64,000 bases of DNA, from assembly GCF_015234355.1 (NCBI RefSeq), contig NZ_JADGMV010000010.1, forward strand, positions 1-64,000. The letters are read 5' to 3'. A program made the position numbers and the translations under genes. The stretch is from Psychrobacter sp. NG25. Its GTDB lineage: Bacteria > Pseudomonadota > Gammaproteobacteria > Pseudomonadales > Moraxellaceae. This document shows, piece after piece, positions 44,686-55,190 of the stretch. How positions within the stretch are numbered: position 1 is the stretch's first letter; each line of letters opens with the position of its first letter. The notes beneath the pieces were generated by a model. That model was not told where the DNA came from. It made no database searches and worked only from the letters and a program-made list of their open reading frames with translations.

Positions 44686-44715
44686 AAAAAAGGACACAGT
44701 GAGGTATCCTTTTTT
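44686..44715 (-). terminator. terminator hairpin downstream of the orphan 321-residue gene
   Basis: AAAAAAGGACAC pairs with GTATCCTTTTTT (one G-U pair), 6-base loop. It lies 11 bases past the stop of the minus-strand gene ending at 44726. It closely resembles the sodB terminator at 43681-43710. Confidence 0.8.
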
Positions 44716-44725
44716 GATTAAGTGT

Positions 44726-45691
44726 TTATACGGTGATAGCTTCAACATCTAAAGATAAGCGAGTATTGTTTTTGATATCATCGATAAATAATTCCCAAGT
44801 TCCTTTCTCTACTCTGACTGAGCAATAATGAGATGCTGCACGTATGAATCCAGCTGAAACGATATTCAAATCGTTAATAAAATTTTCAATAGTATTCTGG
44901 TTATTATCGCCATAGGATAAAAAGATAGAATCTCTATAGTTAGCTTTTCCTCGATACCTAAAAGCTTGTATCAAGAAATTCACCTGCCCTTTATCCAATG
45001 TTCTATCTCTGAGTTCTTGAGTAACTTTCTTACGAAAGTTTTCAACATTTAGAGCCTTAAATTCTTTTGAACTTTTAATTTTTTCTTCAGCTTCCCATTT
45101 TTTATAACCATGAGTTCCTTTCAAGTAAGATACAATCGCGCCGTGAGCCATTTCAGTGTCATTAGCGTAGTCATTTAAATTATAATTATTATCTCCACGA
45201 TAAACTGCGATTTCTTCTTCAGCTTTACTTGTGACTAAACTACTTAAGTAAAGACTGAAAGGGTAAGGTATTAGTTTTTTTTCTACTATATCAGCTTGCC
45301 ATACTTTAGAAGTCAGAGCATGTGTTTCTTGAGTTGAGCCTGAAGAAGCTGCGACCATTGCACTAGCAGCAAAATATATAGAGTAGTACCAAGAAACGAT
45401 TGCAGAACGACAGATATCATATTTATCTAAGGCATCATTATTCATTGCTTTCAATGAAGCCAAATTATGGTATGCCATATGCATATTTTCAAAAACCAAA
45501 GTATCGGCTTCTCTATTAACAGACCGTCTTTGAACTTTTTGATATATAGATTTAAGTTCATCTGAATCACAAGCACCATTATTAATAATTGTAGAGAGTG
45601 CTCTCATCCAATTTACTGTTCCTTGAAATGCAAACCTTGGTTCAGCTTGATTTCCAGCATCGAATAATCTATCTAGTAACCAATTTGACAT
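44726..45691 (-). CDS. orphan AT-rich gene, unknown function
   Basis: A 321-residue soluble protein I do not recognise. It is lower in GC than its neighbours. Residues 90-150 hold a hydrophobic helical block, CRSAIVSWYYSIYFAASAMV then YPFSLYLSSLV, whose aromatic helix pattern recalls HEPN-like helical bundles; no clear Rx4-6H catalytic motif is present (GFIRAASHYC gives only Rx3H), so I do not assign that family. Basic and acidic helices fill the middle (KWEAEEKIKSSKEFKALN). Its promoter region coincides with a decayed DUF72 fragment. A terminator follows. The context suggests acquired DNA. Confidence 0.65.
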   Translation of the reverse strand: MSNWLLDRLFDAGNQAEPRFAFQGTVNWMRALSTIINNGACDSDELKSIYQKVQRRSVNREADTLVFENMHMAYHNLASLKAMNNDALDKYDICRSAIVSWYYSIYFAASAMVAASSGSTQETHALTSKVWQADIVEKKLIPYPFSLYLSSLVTSKAEEEIAVYRGDNNYNLNDYANDTEMAHGAIVSYLKGTHGYKKWEAEEKIKSSKEFKALNVENFRKKVTQELRDRTLDKGQVNFLIQAFRYRGKANYRDSIFLSYGDNNQNTIENFINDLNIVSAGFIRAASHYCSVRVEKGTWELFIDDIKNNTRLSLDVEAITV

Positions 45692-45712
45692 GTGTAATCC
45701 TTTTTTAATTTG

Positions 45713-45851
45713 TCAAAAATACAAAATCTCAAACTCACTCAGCGCTTCTCTTAACATCGCAATCTTATAATAAGCATATGCTTTAATGATGTTTTAGAAA
45801 AAATTATGTAAAGTCTCAAAGCTATAGCTCTGATTGACAATCGTTTGCATC
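45713..45851 (-). pseudogene. decayed 3' fragment of a DUF72 gene
   Basis: Read on the minus strand this gives QTIVNQSYSFETLHNFF, a stop, then NIIKAYAYYKIAMLREALSE. It aligns without gaps to the C-terminus of the intact DUF72 protein (QAIANQRQHFDTLYIFFQNT, then VNAHAYYNIAMLREALS). The nucleotide match is also obvious around ATAATAAGCAT and GCATCGCAAT-type blocks. The homologue of a glutamine codon is now TAA. No upstream part of the gene is detectable. Confidence 0.82.
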
Positions 45852-45886
45852 TTACACGCTATAGACATTTTTAATCTTAGTCAGCA

Positions 45887-47056
45887 CTAATCCTCATCAA
45901 CCAAAATCCAACCGCTATCTATATTCACAACCGACTCATCGAATACTCTCACAAATCCTTGTTTCACCAATTCAATACGCGATACTTCAGGTTCACCGTC
46001 AACTTTGACAATAGGCGCGTCTATAGGCGTAATAGATTGCCATGGCGACTCTTGTCCTGTTTTATTTGCCAATACAAAACTAAAGAATGCCGTGTCGCCT
46101 GCCATCATACGTAGGTCATCAACGACCAATTGGGCGTCTTGTTTGTTAGGCTCGACAGCGTCATCAAGCATCGTTTGCGTTCGGTAGCCTGTCCAATCAC
46201 CAGAGAACCAATCCAGCCTGTGTGCATAGGGCTGACTCGCTATTGGTAAGTTTGTGCGTAGCGTCTGCGAGTTGTCATACTGCGTCAGATAGCGATACTC
46301 AGGTAGGCGACTGTCTAAAACGCTACCGCGTATTTCAATCAATCTATTTTGATCGTCTTCAGCGACCGTACGCCACATTAGGATAGTAGGCAGCACAGGC
46401 ATGGTTTTGATACGGGCTATATTGTCTATTTTAGCAGCTGCTAATGTTTGCTCAGCTTTGTCTTGCGCGTAATATTTTAGCCCTAATGACAGCATCAAAT
46501 ATCCACTACTGATAACCAGCATCCAAATGGCAAGCCGTTGGCAATGGGTTAATAAGCCTTTTTTAAAGATACCAAGTTTGCTGCCTTTTATCAGCCCTAT
46601 AATCATGGCGATGAGCAATGGCAACGTATATAGCGGATCGATGATGAACATCGAGGCAATACTAAAAGGCGTCAGCGCTAATGACTCTTGTAGCGGCCAC
46701 AGTAATTGCGTGCCATAGACCGTAAAGCTGTCTAAAATTGGATGGGTCGTGAGCGCCAGCGTCATGGCTGTTGCCAAGCGCACAGTAGAGTAAGGCAGTG
46801 GCATGTTGCGCCATGCATGATAGCGGCTAATCAGCCACGCGCCTACGATGCCGACTGCCGTCAGGACAATTAATGAATGACTAAAACCACGGTGATAGGT
46901 CATATTGCTGATGGGGTCAGGATAGTGTATTAAGACATCCAAATCGGGCAAAGTACCCAGCATGGCTCCGTATAGATAGGCTTTGCGTCCTTGGTATTTA
47001 CCCAGTACCGCACCTTGTACACTAGCGCCTAAAACAATCTGACTGAGTGAATCCAT
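45887..47056 (-). CDS. YdjM-like inner-membrane metal-dependent hydrolase
   Basis: Membrane protein of the YdjM/LexA-regulated hydrolase family (PF04307). Of 389 residues, the N-terminus MDSLSQIVLGASVQGAVLG is characteristic. HYPDPISNMTYHRGFSHSL near 44-62 and TLALTTHPILDSFTVYGTQLLWPL near 93-116 supply the conserved His and Asp metal ligands. About five hydrophobic segments follow, then a soluble C-terminal region (about 190-389). Substrate and biological role are unknown. It lies between the DUF72 fragment and the DUF72 gene. Confidence 0.85.
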   Translation of the reverse strand: MDSLSQIVLGASVQGAVLGKYQGRKAYLYGAMLGTLPDLDVLIHYPDPISNMTYHRGFSHSLIVLTAVGIVGAWLISRYHAWRNMPLPYSTVRLATAMTLALTTHPILDSFTVYGTQLLWPLQESLALTPFSIASMFIIDPLYTLPLLIAMIIGLIKGSKLGIFKKGLLTHCQRLAIWMLVISSGYLMLSLGLKYYAQDKAEQTLAAAKIDNIARIKTMPVLPTILMWRTVAEDDQNRLIEIRGSVLDSRLPEYRYLTQYDNSQTLRTNLPIASQPYAHRLDWFSGDWTGYRTQTMLDDAVEPNKQDAQLVVDDLRMMAGDTAFFSFVLANKTGQESPWQSITPIDAPIVKVDGEPEVSRIELVKQGFVRVFDESVVNIDSGWILVDED

Positions 47057-47151
47057 GGTTGTCTACTTATATGGTTTTTTATTTGATTGCTTATTTGCTT
47101 TCTTATGTGAGTGTGAGTAATGACTGACTGTCACACAAGGCAGTTTCTGGT

Positions 47152-47970
47152 TTAAATAACCTCAAAATGGTGAGCGGATAATGCCTCACGCAGCATCGCA
47201 ATATTATAATAAGCATGTGCATTGACGGTGTTTTGAAAGAAGATATAGAGCGTATCAAAGTGCTGACGCTGATTGGCAATCGCTTGAGCCCAGTCCTGCA
47301 TTTCAGCTTCGCTATAGCGATAATCATGACGATCAGCCGCGCTCATCGCCTCCCACCAGTTTAGATTATTGCCATGCATACGCAGATAGCCAGTGCGTTC
47401 GGTAAATATCAGTCGTGACGGTGGCAGGCCATTCACCTTCGGGTAATCAACGCTACACCAAATGAGACCTTGCTGCCGAAAGCTATCGACCACTTGCGGC
47501 GTGTGCCAAGCGTTATGACGAAACTCAATGGTGAGTGGGTAGTCTTGAAACCAACTGACAAGCTCTGCCAGATAGAGGCGATGCTCACGAGTACGGTCAA
47601 AGCCATGCGGAAACTGTAATAGTAAAGGCGCTAAAGCATTTGCTTCGATAAGTGGAGATAAGGCATTTAGAAATGCTTGTGCGTGTTCGGCAGTGCCTTT
47701 GCGTGCATGAGTAAAGTCTTGATGCAGTTTGACGGCGAACCTTAGCTGACTGTCGGCTTGTACATAAGCTTTATCAACCATACCTGCAAAGGCTTTTTGC
47801 CCAATGGGTGCATAAAAGGTGCTGTTTATCTCTACTGCACCGTATTGCTTTGCGTATTCACGTAAAAAGTCGGTCTTTTTGGTGCCTGTAGGATACAGCG
47901 TGCCGAGCAAATCAGTATCGCTATAGCCGCCAGTGCCAAGATAAATACGTGGGGTAGGGTTACTGTCCAT
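47152..47970 (-). CDS. DUF72 family protein (YecE-like)
   Basis: TIM-barrel-like protein of unknown function, 272 residues from the ATG at 47970; a GTG three codons upstream is also open. DUF72 hallmarks are the N-terminal IYLGTGGYSDTDLLGTLYP, YGAVEINSTFYAPIG at about 43-57, FAVKLHQDFTH and PLLLQFPHGFDRTREH. YLRMHGNN near 200 and the C-terminal YIFFQNTVNAHAYYNIAML are also typical. It is the intact relative of the fragment at 45713-45851. Some members occur with DNA-repair genes; I see no such context here. Confidence 0.88.
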   Translation of the reverse strand: MDSNPTPRIYLGTGGYSDTDLLGTLYPTGTKKTDFLREYAKQYGAVEINSTFYAPIGQKAFAGMVDKAYVQADSQLRFAVKLHQDFTHARKGTAEHAQAFLNALSPLIEANALAPLLLQFPHGFDRTREHRLYLAELVSWFQDYPLTIEFRHNAWHTPQVVDSFRQQGLIWCSVDYPKVNGLPPSRLIFTERTGYLRMHGNNLNWWEAMSAADRHDYRYSEAEMQDWAQAIANQRQHFDTLYIFFQNTVNAHAYYNIAMLREALSAHHFEVI

Positions 47971-48041
47971 GTTGACCACTCACTGCCGTTTTGGGTAATA
48001 AAGTTTGCTACGATATCTTTTGTCTTCGGTTATTTGCCAAG

Positions 48042-49139
48042 CTACTTTTTACGCGACCAGAGCCACTCAATTAGTGCCAATAGCGCGTCGTTGTCTGTGT
48101 CAATGTTGTCGGTGCTACTGTTCAAATCACCATTAGTCATTTCGCGAATGATGGCTGCACGCCCATCATTAAACAGGGATTGTGCATAGTCGGTCGCCTG
48201 ATCCACACCCATTAGTTTTACATAGGTAGACTTGTCCAGTTTTTCGTCGCTACCAGCAGGCTTGCCGAGCGTATCCGTACTAGTGGTGACATCTAAAATA
48301 TCGTCCTGAACTTGAAAAGCCAGACCAATGTGTTGGGCACATTCTTGTAATGCCATGCGTTGAGGAGCGGTTGCTCCAGCACAGATGCCGCCCATGAGCA
48401 TGGCCGCTTCGATCAATGCGCCTGTTTTGTCACGGTGAATGGCTTCTAAATCGGTTTGTGAAATGCTATCACTGGCTTCGGCATTGAGATCCAGCATTTG
48501 ACCAGAGACCATACGTCTGGCACGCGGTGCAAATATAGCGAGCAGCTGGCTGGCGATAGCTGTATCGAATGGCGCAAAGGTAGGCAGCTCTGCGGTCAAT
48601 ACTTCAAAGGCGAGCGTCTGTAACACATCTCCTGCTAGCAGTGCCGTCGCTTCATCAAAGACGATATGAGCCGTCGGCTGACCACGGCGCAGGTCATCAT
48701 CGTCCATACACGGCAAGTCATCATGCACCAACGAATAAGTATGCAGTAGCTCTACTGCCAACGCTGCACGGCGCGCCATATCATAATCTGAGTCACTTTC
48801 TAATAGTGATGCTAAATCATCGCTGACTGCAGTGTCTTTATCAAACTTATTGTCAATATTCTTATCACTATGATCATTCACGTTAGCGAAAGCGCTGGCG
48901 ACCAGCAGTGGACGTACCAATTTACCTTGGCCAGTCATCACATAACGGCAGGCATCCAACAATGGGCTTGGTAGCTCGGCATAAGCAAACAGTACATCGA
49001 TATCTTTGGCCAATTGGGCACGCACAGCACTATGGAATTTCTGGGTGCTGTTATCGGTATTGCTATCGGTGCTGTTGTCAGAGAAATTAAAAGACTTAAA
49101 GCTAGTAGGCATAACGCTTGGCGTAGAAGAAACAGTCAT
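48042..49139 (-). CDS. ispA: polyprenyl diphosphate synthase, farnesyl diphosphate synthase type
   Basis: Condenses DMAPP, IPP and GPP into farnesyl diphosphate, the precursor of quinone side chains and undecaprenyl carriers. The first aspartate-rich motif DDLPCMDDDDLRRGQ starts at Asp140 with the two-residue insertion of bacterial FPP synthases, and the second is FQVQDDILD. The 365-residue length exceeds the usual ~300. It has a Ser/Asn/Asp-rich N-terminal extension (about 1-35) and a polar insertion at about 88-120 (rich in Asp, Lys and Asn) between the first helices. The symbol follows motif type. Confidence 0.9.
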   Translation of the reverse strand: MTVSSTPSVMPTSFKSFNFSDNSTDSNTDNSTQKFHSAVRAQLAKDIDVLFAYAELPSPLLDACRYVMTGQGKLVRPLLVASAFANVNDHSDKNIDNKFDKDTAVSDDLASLLESDSDYDMARRAALAVELLHTYSLVHDDLPCMDDDDLRRGQPTAHIVFDEATALLAGDVLQTLAFEVLTAELPTFAPFDTAIASQLLAIFAPRARRMVSGQMLDLNAEASDSISQTDLEAIHRDKTGALIEAAMLMGGICAGATAPQRMALQECAQHIGLAFQVQDDILDVTTSTDTLGKPAGSDEKLDKSTYVKLMGVDQATDYAQSLFNDGRAAIIREMTNGDLNSSTDNIDTDNDALLALIEWLWSRKK

Positions 49140-49950
49140 AATCCAACCATTTATCAGAGGAGTAATAAAATTATCGTTAGTGTAGCATGAACGATTATAG
49201 TGCTTATGTTGTGGGTCTGATTAATGCCCATTTTTTTACGTTTTAATATTGAAAGTTTGGAAATAATGCAACAAGTCCTCGTTACGTATAGGCGATTTAA
49301 CTTCGAAGGTGAATGTGTTGTTATAAGAGTGAAAGATGGTCAGGAGTGAGCGACAAGTACCAATAAGTTCACTCACAGTATAAATTTCAGTGTACATTTA
49401 CTCACTTAAATCACGTTTGTCACTAGGTAAAGGGTTACTATCGACTTAAGAGTGACTTGCGAGTATGGTATTAGCTTGTGACAGTGAGGGTCATAATCCC
49501 CTACACTAATTGGCGTAGAGATAGTCTGATGATGAAAACATGGTTTTTATGTCGGTATCTAAACTAAGTGGATAACTCATATAAAACCAAATATCAGTCA
49601 GTATTTATAACACCAACACTTGCAACAGCAGTACCTTGAAAGAAATTATATAAATGAAGCGCCGTATTTATTTGTGTTAAAGAAACAATAATGAGCACAT
49701 AGCCATAAATACATAATGATAAGCGCTAGATAATAAAGACATCTTCACTGGTTAATCTGCCATGCTTTTTGTCATGATGACGTTATTTTTATTTGTCATG
49801 ATGAGAGTACAGAACAATCAGTGCTATTACTTACTTTACTAACAATAACCGGCTATTTTTTACAGTCTAAAAAGTAGCTTTATAAGTTATAAACTTTATA
49901 AGTCATAAATTTTATTACATCGTTTTTATTACAATAGAAAGGAGTTCCAC
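49140..49950. other. long divergent intergenic region between ispA and fadB
   Basis: 811 AT-rich bases. A perfect AAAAC-ATG-GTTTT inverted repeat lies at 49535-49547; it is similar in shape to fatty-acid regulator (PsrA/FadR-like) operators but lies about 400 bases from fadB. Short frames (for example 27 codons from 49266) lack support. No repeat copy detected. Confidence 0.45.
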
Positions 49951-52110
49951 ATGGTATACCAAGGAAATCGCATCACGGTGACAATGCTAGAGGATGGCAT
50001 CGCCAATATGCAGTACAACGCCGAAAATGAGAGCGTGAACAAATTTGATGCTGAGACCAATAAGCAGTTTGGTGAAGCGGTTAGCGCGCTAGAAAAAGCG
50101 GACGACGTAAAAGGTCTTATCGTTACTTCAGCCAAAGGCGTGTTTATCGCTGGTGCTGACATCACAGAATTCGTTGGTTCTTTTAAGAAGTCAGAAAGTG
50201 AGATCAAAGACTGGGTCGTTCATGTCAATGACGCTTTCAATCGTTTTGAAGATTTACCGTTTCCAAAAGTAGCTGCTATTAATGGTGCTGCCATGGGCGG
50301 TGGTTGTGAAATGACCTTGGTGTGTGAATACCGTGTCATGAGCGACAAAGCGATTATCGGTCTACCAGAAACTCAATTGGGTATCTTCCCAGGTTTTGGT
50401 GGTACGGTTCGTAGTACGCGTATTATCGGTATCGATAATGCACTTGAGCTTATCGCGACTGGCGCTCCTAAAAAAGCATTGGCAGCATTAAAGCTAGGCT
50501 TGGTTGATGCGACGGTCCCTGCCGACGACTTGCAAGATGCAGCGATTGACTTGGTCAAAAAATGTATCTCAGGTGAGCTTGATTGGAAAGCAAAACGTGA
50601 AGAAAAACTGGTTCCTGTTAAGCTAAATCAGCTTGAGCAAGCCATGGCATTCAACAGTGCCAAAGGTATGATCTTTGCTAAAGCAAATCCTAAGCAGTAC
50701 CCAGCACCAGCGCTAGCGATCGCAGCGATTGAGAAGCACGTGAATTTACCACGTGACAAAGCAATCGAAGTAGAAGCAGCTGGTTTTGCAAAAGCGGCTA
50801 AAACCCCACAAGCAGAGAGCTTGGTTGGTCTGTTCTTAAACGATCAATTGGTTAAGAAGTTAGCGAAGCAACACAGCAAAAAAGCACATGAAATCAATGA
50901 AGCCGCTGTACTAGGCGCTGGTATCATGGGTGGCGGTATTGCCTATCAAGCAGCTAGCAAAGGCTTGCCAATCATCATGAAAGACATCAAGTCTGAGCAA
51001 TTAGACCTTGGTATGGGTGAAGCCAGCAAGCTACTAGGCAAAATGGTCGATCGCGGCAAAATGACCCCAGCAAAAATGGGCGAAACCTTAAGCCGTATCC
51101 GTCCAACGCTCAACTATGGTGATTTTGCTGAAACTGACATCGTTATCGAAGCAGTTGTAGAAAATCCAAACGTGAAGCGTGCGGTACTAAAAGAAGTAGA
51201 AGGCTTGGTGAAAGACGATTGTATCCTAGCGTCAAACACCTCAACCATCTCTATTACTTTCTTGGCTGAAGCCCTTGAGCGTCCAGAAAACTTCGTCGGT
51301 ATGCATTTCTTTAACCCAGTACATCGTATGCCATTGGTTGAAGTTATCCGCGGCGCAAAATCATCTGAAGAAGCGGTTGCGACCACCGTTGCATTAGCAT
51401 CTAAAATGGGTAAAGTGCCAGTTGTGGTTAACGATTGCCCAGGCTTCCTCGTAAACCGTGTTCTGTTCCCATACTTTGGTGCATTTGACTTGCTACTTAA
51501 GCAAGGTGCTGACTTTGCTCATGTCGATAAAGTCATGGAAAAATTCGGCTGGCCAATGGGTCCTGCGTATCTAATCGACGTCGTCGGTCTAGATACTGGT
51601 GTTCATGGTGCAGAAGTCATGGCAGAGGGTTTCCCTGATCGCATGAAGCCTGATTATAAAGGTGCTATTGAGCTTTTATATGAAAACAAACGCCTAGGTC
51701 AGAAGAACGGTGTTGGTTTTTATAAGTATGAGATGGACAAACGCGGCAAGCCAAAGAAAGTCGCTGACGAAGCCACTTATGAGCTGCTAAAAACCACGAC
51801 TGATAGCGAAAAGCAAGAATTTGACGATCAAGCCATCATTGACCGCACCATGATTGCATTCTGCAACGAAACCGTTCGCTGCCTAGAAGACAACATCGTG
51901 AGCACGCCTGCTGAAGCTGATATGGCAATGATAATGGGCGTAGGTTTCCCGCCATTCCGCGGTGGCCCTTGCCGTTATGTTGACCAAATGGGTCTAGAGA
52001 ACTACTTGGTATTGTGTGAAAAATACGCATATCTAGGCAAAGCTTATGAAGCCCCGCAAAAGATTCGCGATATGGCAGCAGCGGGCGAGACCTTTTACGC
52101 AACAGCGTAA
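49951..52110 (+). CDS. fadB: fatty acid oxidation complex alpha subunit FadB
   Basis: Multifunctional beta-oxidation enzyme with enoyl-CoA hydratase and 3-hydroxyacyl-CoA dehydrogenase activities. Of 719 residues, the N-terminal crotonase domain (about 1-190) shows [11 protein letters not shown] and [11 protein letters not shown]. The NAD-binding motif [16 protein letters not shown] lies near residue 318. The dehydrogenase domain has [20 protein letters not shown], and the C-terminus shows [22 protein letters not shown] lies 6 bases before the ATG. fadA follows 149 bases later. Confidence 0.96.
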   Translation: MVYQGNRITVTMLEDGIANMQYNAENESVNKFDAETNKQFGEAVSALEKADDVKGLIVTSAKGVFIAGADITEFVGSFKKSESEIKDWVVHVNDAFNRFEDLPFPKVAAINGAAMGGGCEMTLVCEYRVMSDKAIIGLPETQLGIFPGFGGTVRSTRIIGIDNALELIATGAPKKALAALKLGLVDATVPADDLQDAAIDLVKKCISGELDWKAKREEKLVPVKLNQLEQAMAFNSAKGMIFAKANPKQYPAPALAIAAIEKHVNLPRDKAIEVEAAGFAKAAKTPQAESLVGLFLNDQLVKKLAKQHSKKAHEINEAAVLGAGIMGGGIAYQAASKGLPIIMKDIKSEQLDLGMGEASKLLGKMVDRGKMTPAKMGETLSRIRPTLNYGDFAETDIVIEAVVENPNVKRAVLKEVEGLVKDDCILASNTSTISITFLAEALERPENFVGMHFFNPVHRMPLVEVIRGAKSSEEAVATTVALASKMGKVPVVVNDCPGFLVNRVLFPYFGAFDLLLKQGADFAHVDKVMEKFGWPMGPAYLIDVVGLDTGVHGAEVMAEGFPDRMKPDYKGAIELLYENKRLGQKNGVGFYKYEMDKRGKPKKVADEATYELLKTTTDSEKQEFDDQAIIDRTMIAFCNETVRCLEDNIVSTPAEADMAMIMGVGFPPFRGGPCRYVDQMGLENYLVLCEKYAYLGKAYEAPQKIRDMAAAGETFYATA

Positions 52111-52199
52111 TAGGCAGTCACTACTAGGATGAAGTGCAGTACACATGCTCGATAAGATGATTGGTAATTAATTTATTATCAGTAACCTTAACCTTCTAA

Positions 52200-53432
<1,233 letters not shown>

Positions 53433-53495
53433 TATTGTCTAACTCATGTGAACAAGATTATTTGAATACTCAATAAGCAGTTATTTGCTAATAAA

Positions 53496-53530
53496 TAAAA
53501 CCTCTAGTCATAATGGCTGGAGGTTTTTTT
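53496..53530 (+). terminator. rho-independent terminator of fadBA
   Basis: CCTCTAGTCAT and ATGGCTGGAGG form an imperfect stem (G-U and one bulge), followed by T7, 64 bases past fadA. Confidence 0.82.
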
Positions 53531-53711
53531 ATGGGCAACCTAATACTTAGCCAATTAATGATTTTCGAGGTTAAAAATAGCACATGTATCATGATTAAAA
53601 ATTATCTCCATTGACGCATCTAGAAAACTGTGACTAAATAAGAGTTGGTTCAACAATGATAAAACTAAAACGGATTTGAATTATAAACGTCAGTTGTACA
53701 AGGAGTGTGCT

Positions 53712-54287
53712 ATGTCTACTATGATTACCGATCGTACCTATAGAATCGCTCGCGAAAATACGCAAGCCATGATTATTGATGTGCAAGAGCGTCTTACCCC
53801 GCATATTTATGACCACGAAAATATCGTCAAAAAAACAGTGACGCTCATTAAAGGGCTGCAAGCGCTGAATGTTCCCATCATGCTCAATGAGCAGTATAAA
53901 AAAGGTCTAGGCGATACATTGCCGGAGATACGCGAAATATTAGAAGGCACTAATGCCAAAAGCTTTGAGAAAGTCACGTTTAGTGCCTGCGACAACAATG
54001 ACTCATGGCACTATCTAGCACAGCAGAATCGAAGCATTGTTTTATTGTTTGGGGTAGAGGCGCATGTCTGTGTGCTACAAACCGCACTGGATTTACTCGA
54101 TAACGGTATGCAACCGGTCATCATTGGAGATGCGGTTGGCTCACGCTTTCCTTATGATAAGAAGCAAGCCATTCGCCGTATCCGTCGGGCAGGTGGTGTG
54201 ATTACCACGGTCGAAACCATTCTGTTTGAACTGTGCCGTAGCAGCGAAGACCCTGCCTTTAAAACGATTAGCAATTTGATTAAATAG
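53712..54287 (+). CDS. isochorismatase-fold hydrolase
   Basis: Cysteine hydrolase of the isochorismatase/YcaC-like superfamily, 191 residues. AMIIDVQERLTP supplies the catalytic Asp, and GVEAHVCVLQTALDLLDNG carries the catalytic Cys. The strand AVGSRFPYDKKQAIRRIRRAGGVITTVETILFEL is typical. Substrate unknown. AAGGAG lies 8 bases before the chosen ATG; the frame is open upstream to 53676. Monocistronic, with a terminator just after. Confidence 0.88.
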   Translation: MSTMITDRTYRIARENTQAMIIDVQERLTPHIYDHENIVKKTVTLIKGLQALNVPIMLNEQYKKGLGDTLPEIREILEGTNAKSFEKVTFSACDNNDSWHYLAQQNRSIVLLFGVEAHVCVLQTALDLLDNGMQPVIIGDAVGSRFPYDKKQAIRRIRRAGGVITTVETILFELCRSSEDPAFKTISNLIK

Positions 54288-54355
54288 CTTTTGGCATGAC
54301 GTATAGTTAAGCCGTTGGCATCATTCATATACTGATATGTTTGAATAGTTTTTAT

Positions 54356-54389
54356 AAAAATAGCGCTTGATAGAATTAGCGCTATTTTT
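54356..54389 (+). terminator. rho-independent terminator after the isochorismatase-fold gene
   Basis: AAAAATAGCGCT and AGCGCTATTTTT form a perfect stem with a 10-base loop, 69 bases past the stop. Confidence 0.88.
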
Positions 54390-54447
54390 ATTTCTAATAT
54401 AAGTAAGATAAAGCGAAATCAATCCATAAAAAAAATTAGAGAACAGT

Positions 54448-55095
54448 ATGTCAGTAGTTAATCCAGCAGTATCAACCAAACCTATCTTATTAACCGATTC
54501 AACGCGCGCTGCAGACATCGAGATAAATGACGTCACCCATTTTTTACTAGAGTTAGACGCCCTAAAACGAGTCAATCGCCGCAGCTATGTGACGGCTACC
54601 ACGCGCTTAGAAAACTCTGCTGAGCATTCTTGGCATTTAGCCATGGCATGTTGGTCCATCGCTGAGCAGTTTAAACTGGATGTCAATCATGAAAAATTAC
54701 TAAAGCTAGCACTCGTACATGATTTGGGTGAGATTGATGCTGGTGATACGTTTTTATATGCCAGTACTCGTAGCACTGCACACGTAGAAGAGCGTGAGGG
54801 TATTGCTCGGTTACAAGCTGAACGTGGTAATGGTATTACGAATTTAAGTGAGGTTTGGGAAGAGCAAGAGACGGGCGATAGTAAAGAGACGCAGCTGCTA
54901 AAAGTGGTCGATCGTTTATTGCCTTTTTTACTCAATCTAAATACTGAAGGAAAAACATGGATTGAGCTGGGTGTCACTCGCTCACAAGTAAGCGGTGCGC
55001 ATGGTTTTATTAAAGACAGCTTTCCTAGCATTCATGACTGGTTATCAGAAAATATTAAATACGCAACTCAGCAAGGGTGGTTGATTGATTTGTAA
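54448..55095 (+). CDS. HD-domain hydrolase, YfbR/HDDC2-like
   Basis: Predicted metal-dependent phosphohydrolase, 215 residues. The HD signature is split: ENSAEHSWHLAMACWSIA gives the first His, ALVHDLGEIDAGDTF the His-Asp pair, and VDRLLPFLLN a later Asp. This arrangement matches the HDDC2/YfbR-type 5'-deoxynucleotidases (family knowledge; the activity is inferred). GAGAAC is a weak binding site. It may be read with the DUF1287 gene 95 bases downstream. Confidence 0.86.
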   Translation: MSVVNPAVSTKPILLTDSTRAADIEINDVTHFLLELDALKRVNRRSYVTATTRLENSAEHSWHLAMACWSIAEQFKLDVNHEKLLKLALVHDLGEIDAGDTFLYASTRSTAHVEEREGIARLQAERGNGITNLSEVWEEQETGDSKETQLLKVVDRLLPFLLNLNTEGKTWIELGVTRSQVSGAHGFIKDSFPSIHDWLSENIKYATQQGWLIDL

Positions 55096-55190
55096 AGGGA
55101 CAGCGTGATTTTTTAAACATTTTGCAACTTAGCTATCATTTGCACGTGCTACAGTACTGGTGATTGGTTCAACCAAAAAGAGATTGTTAA

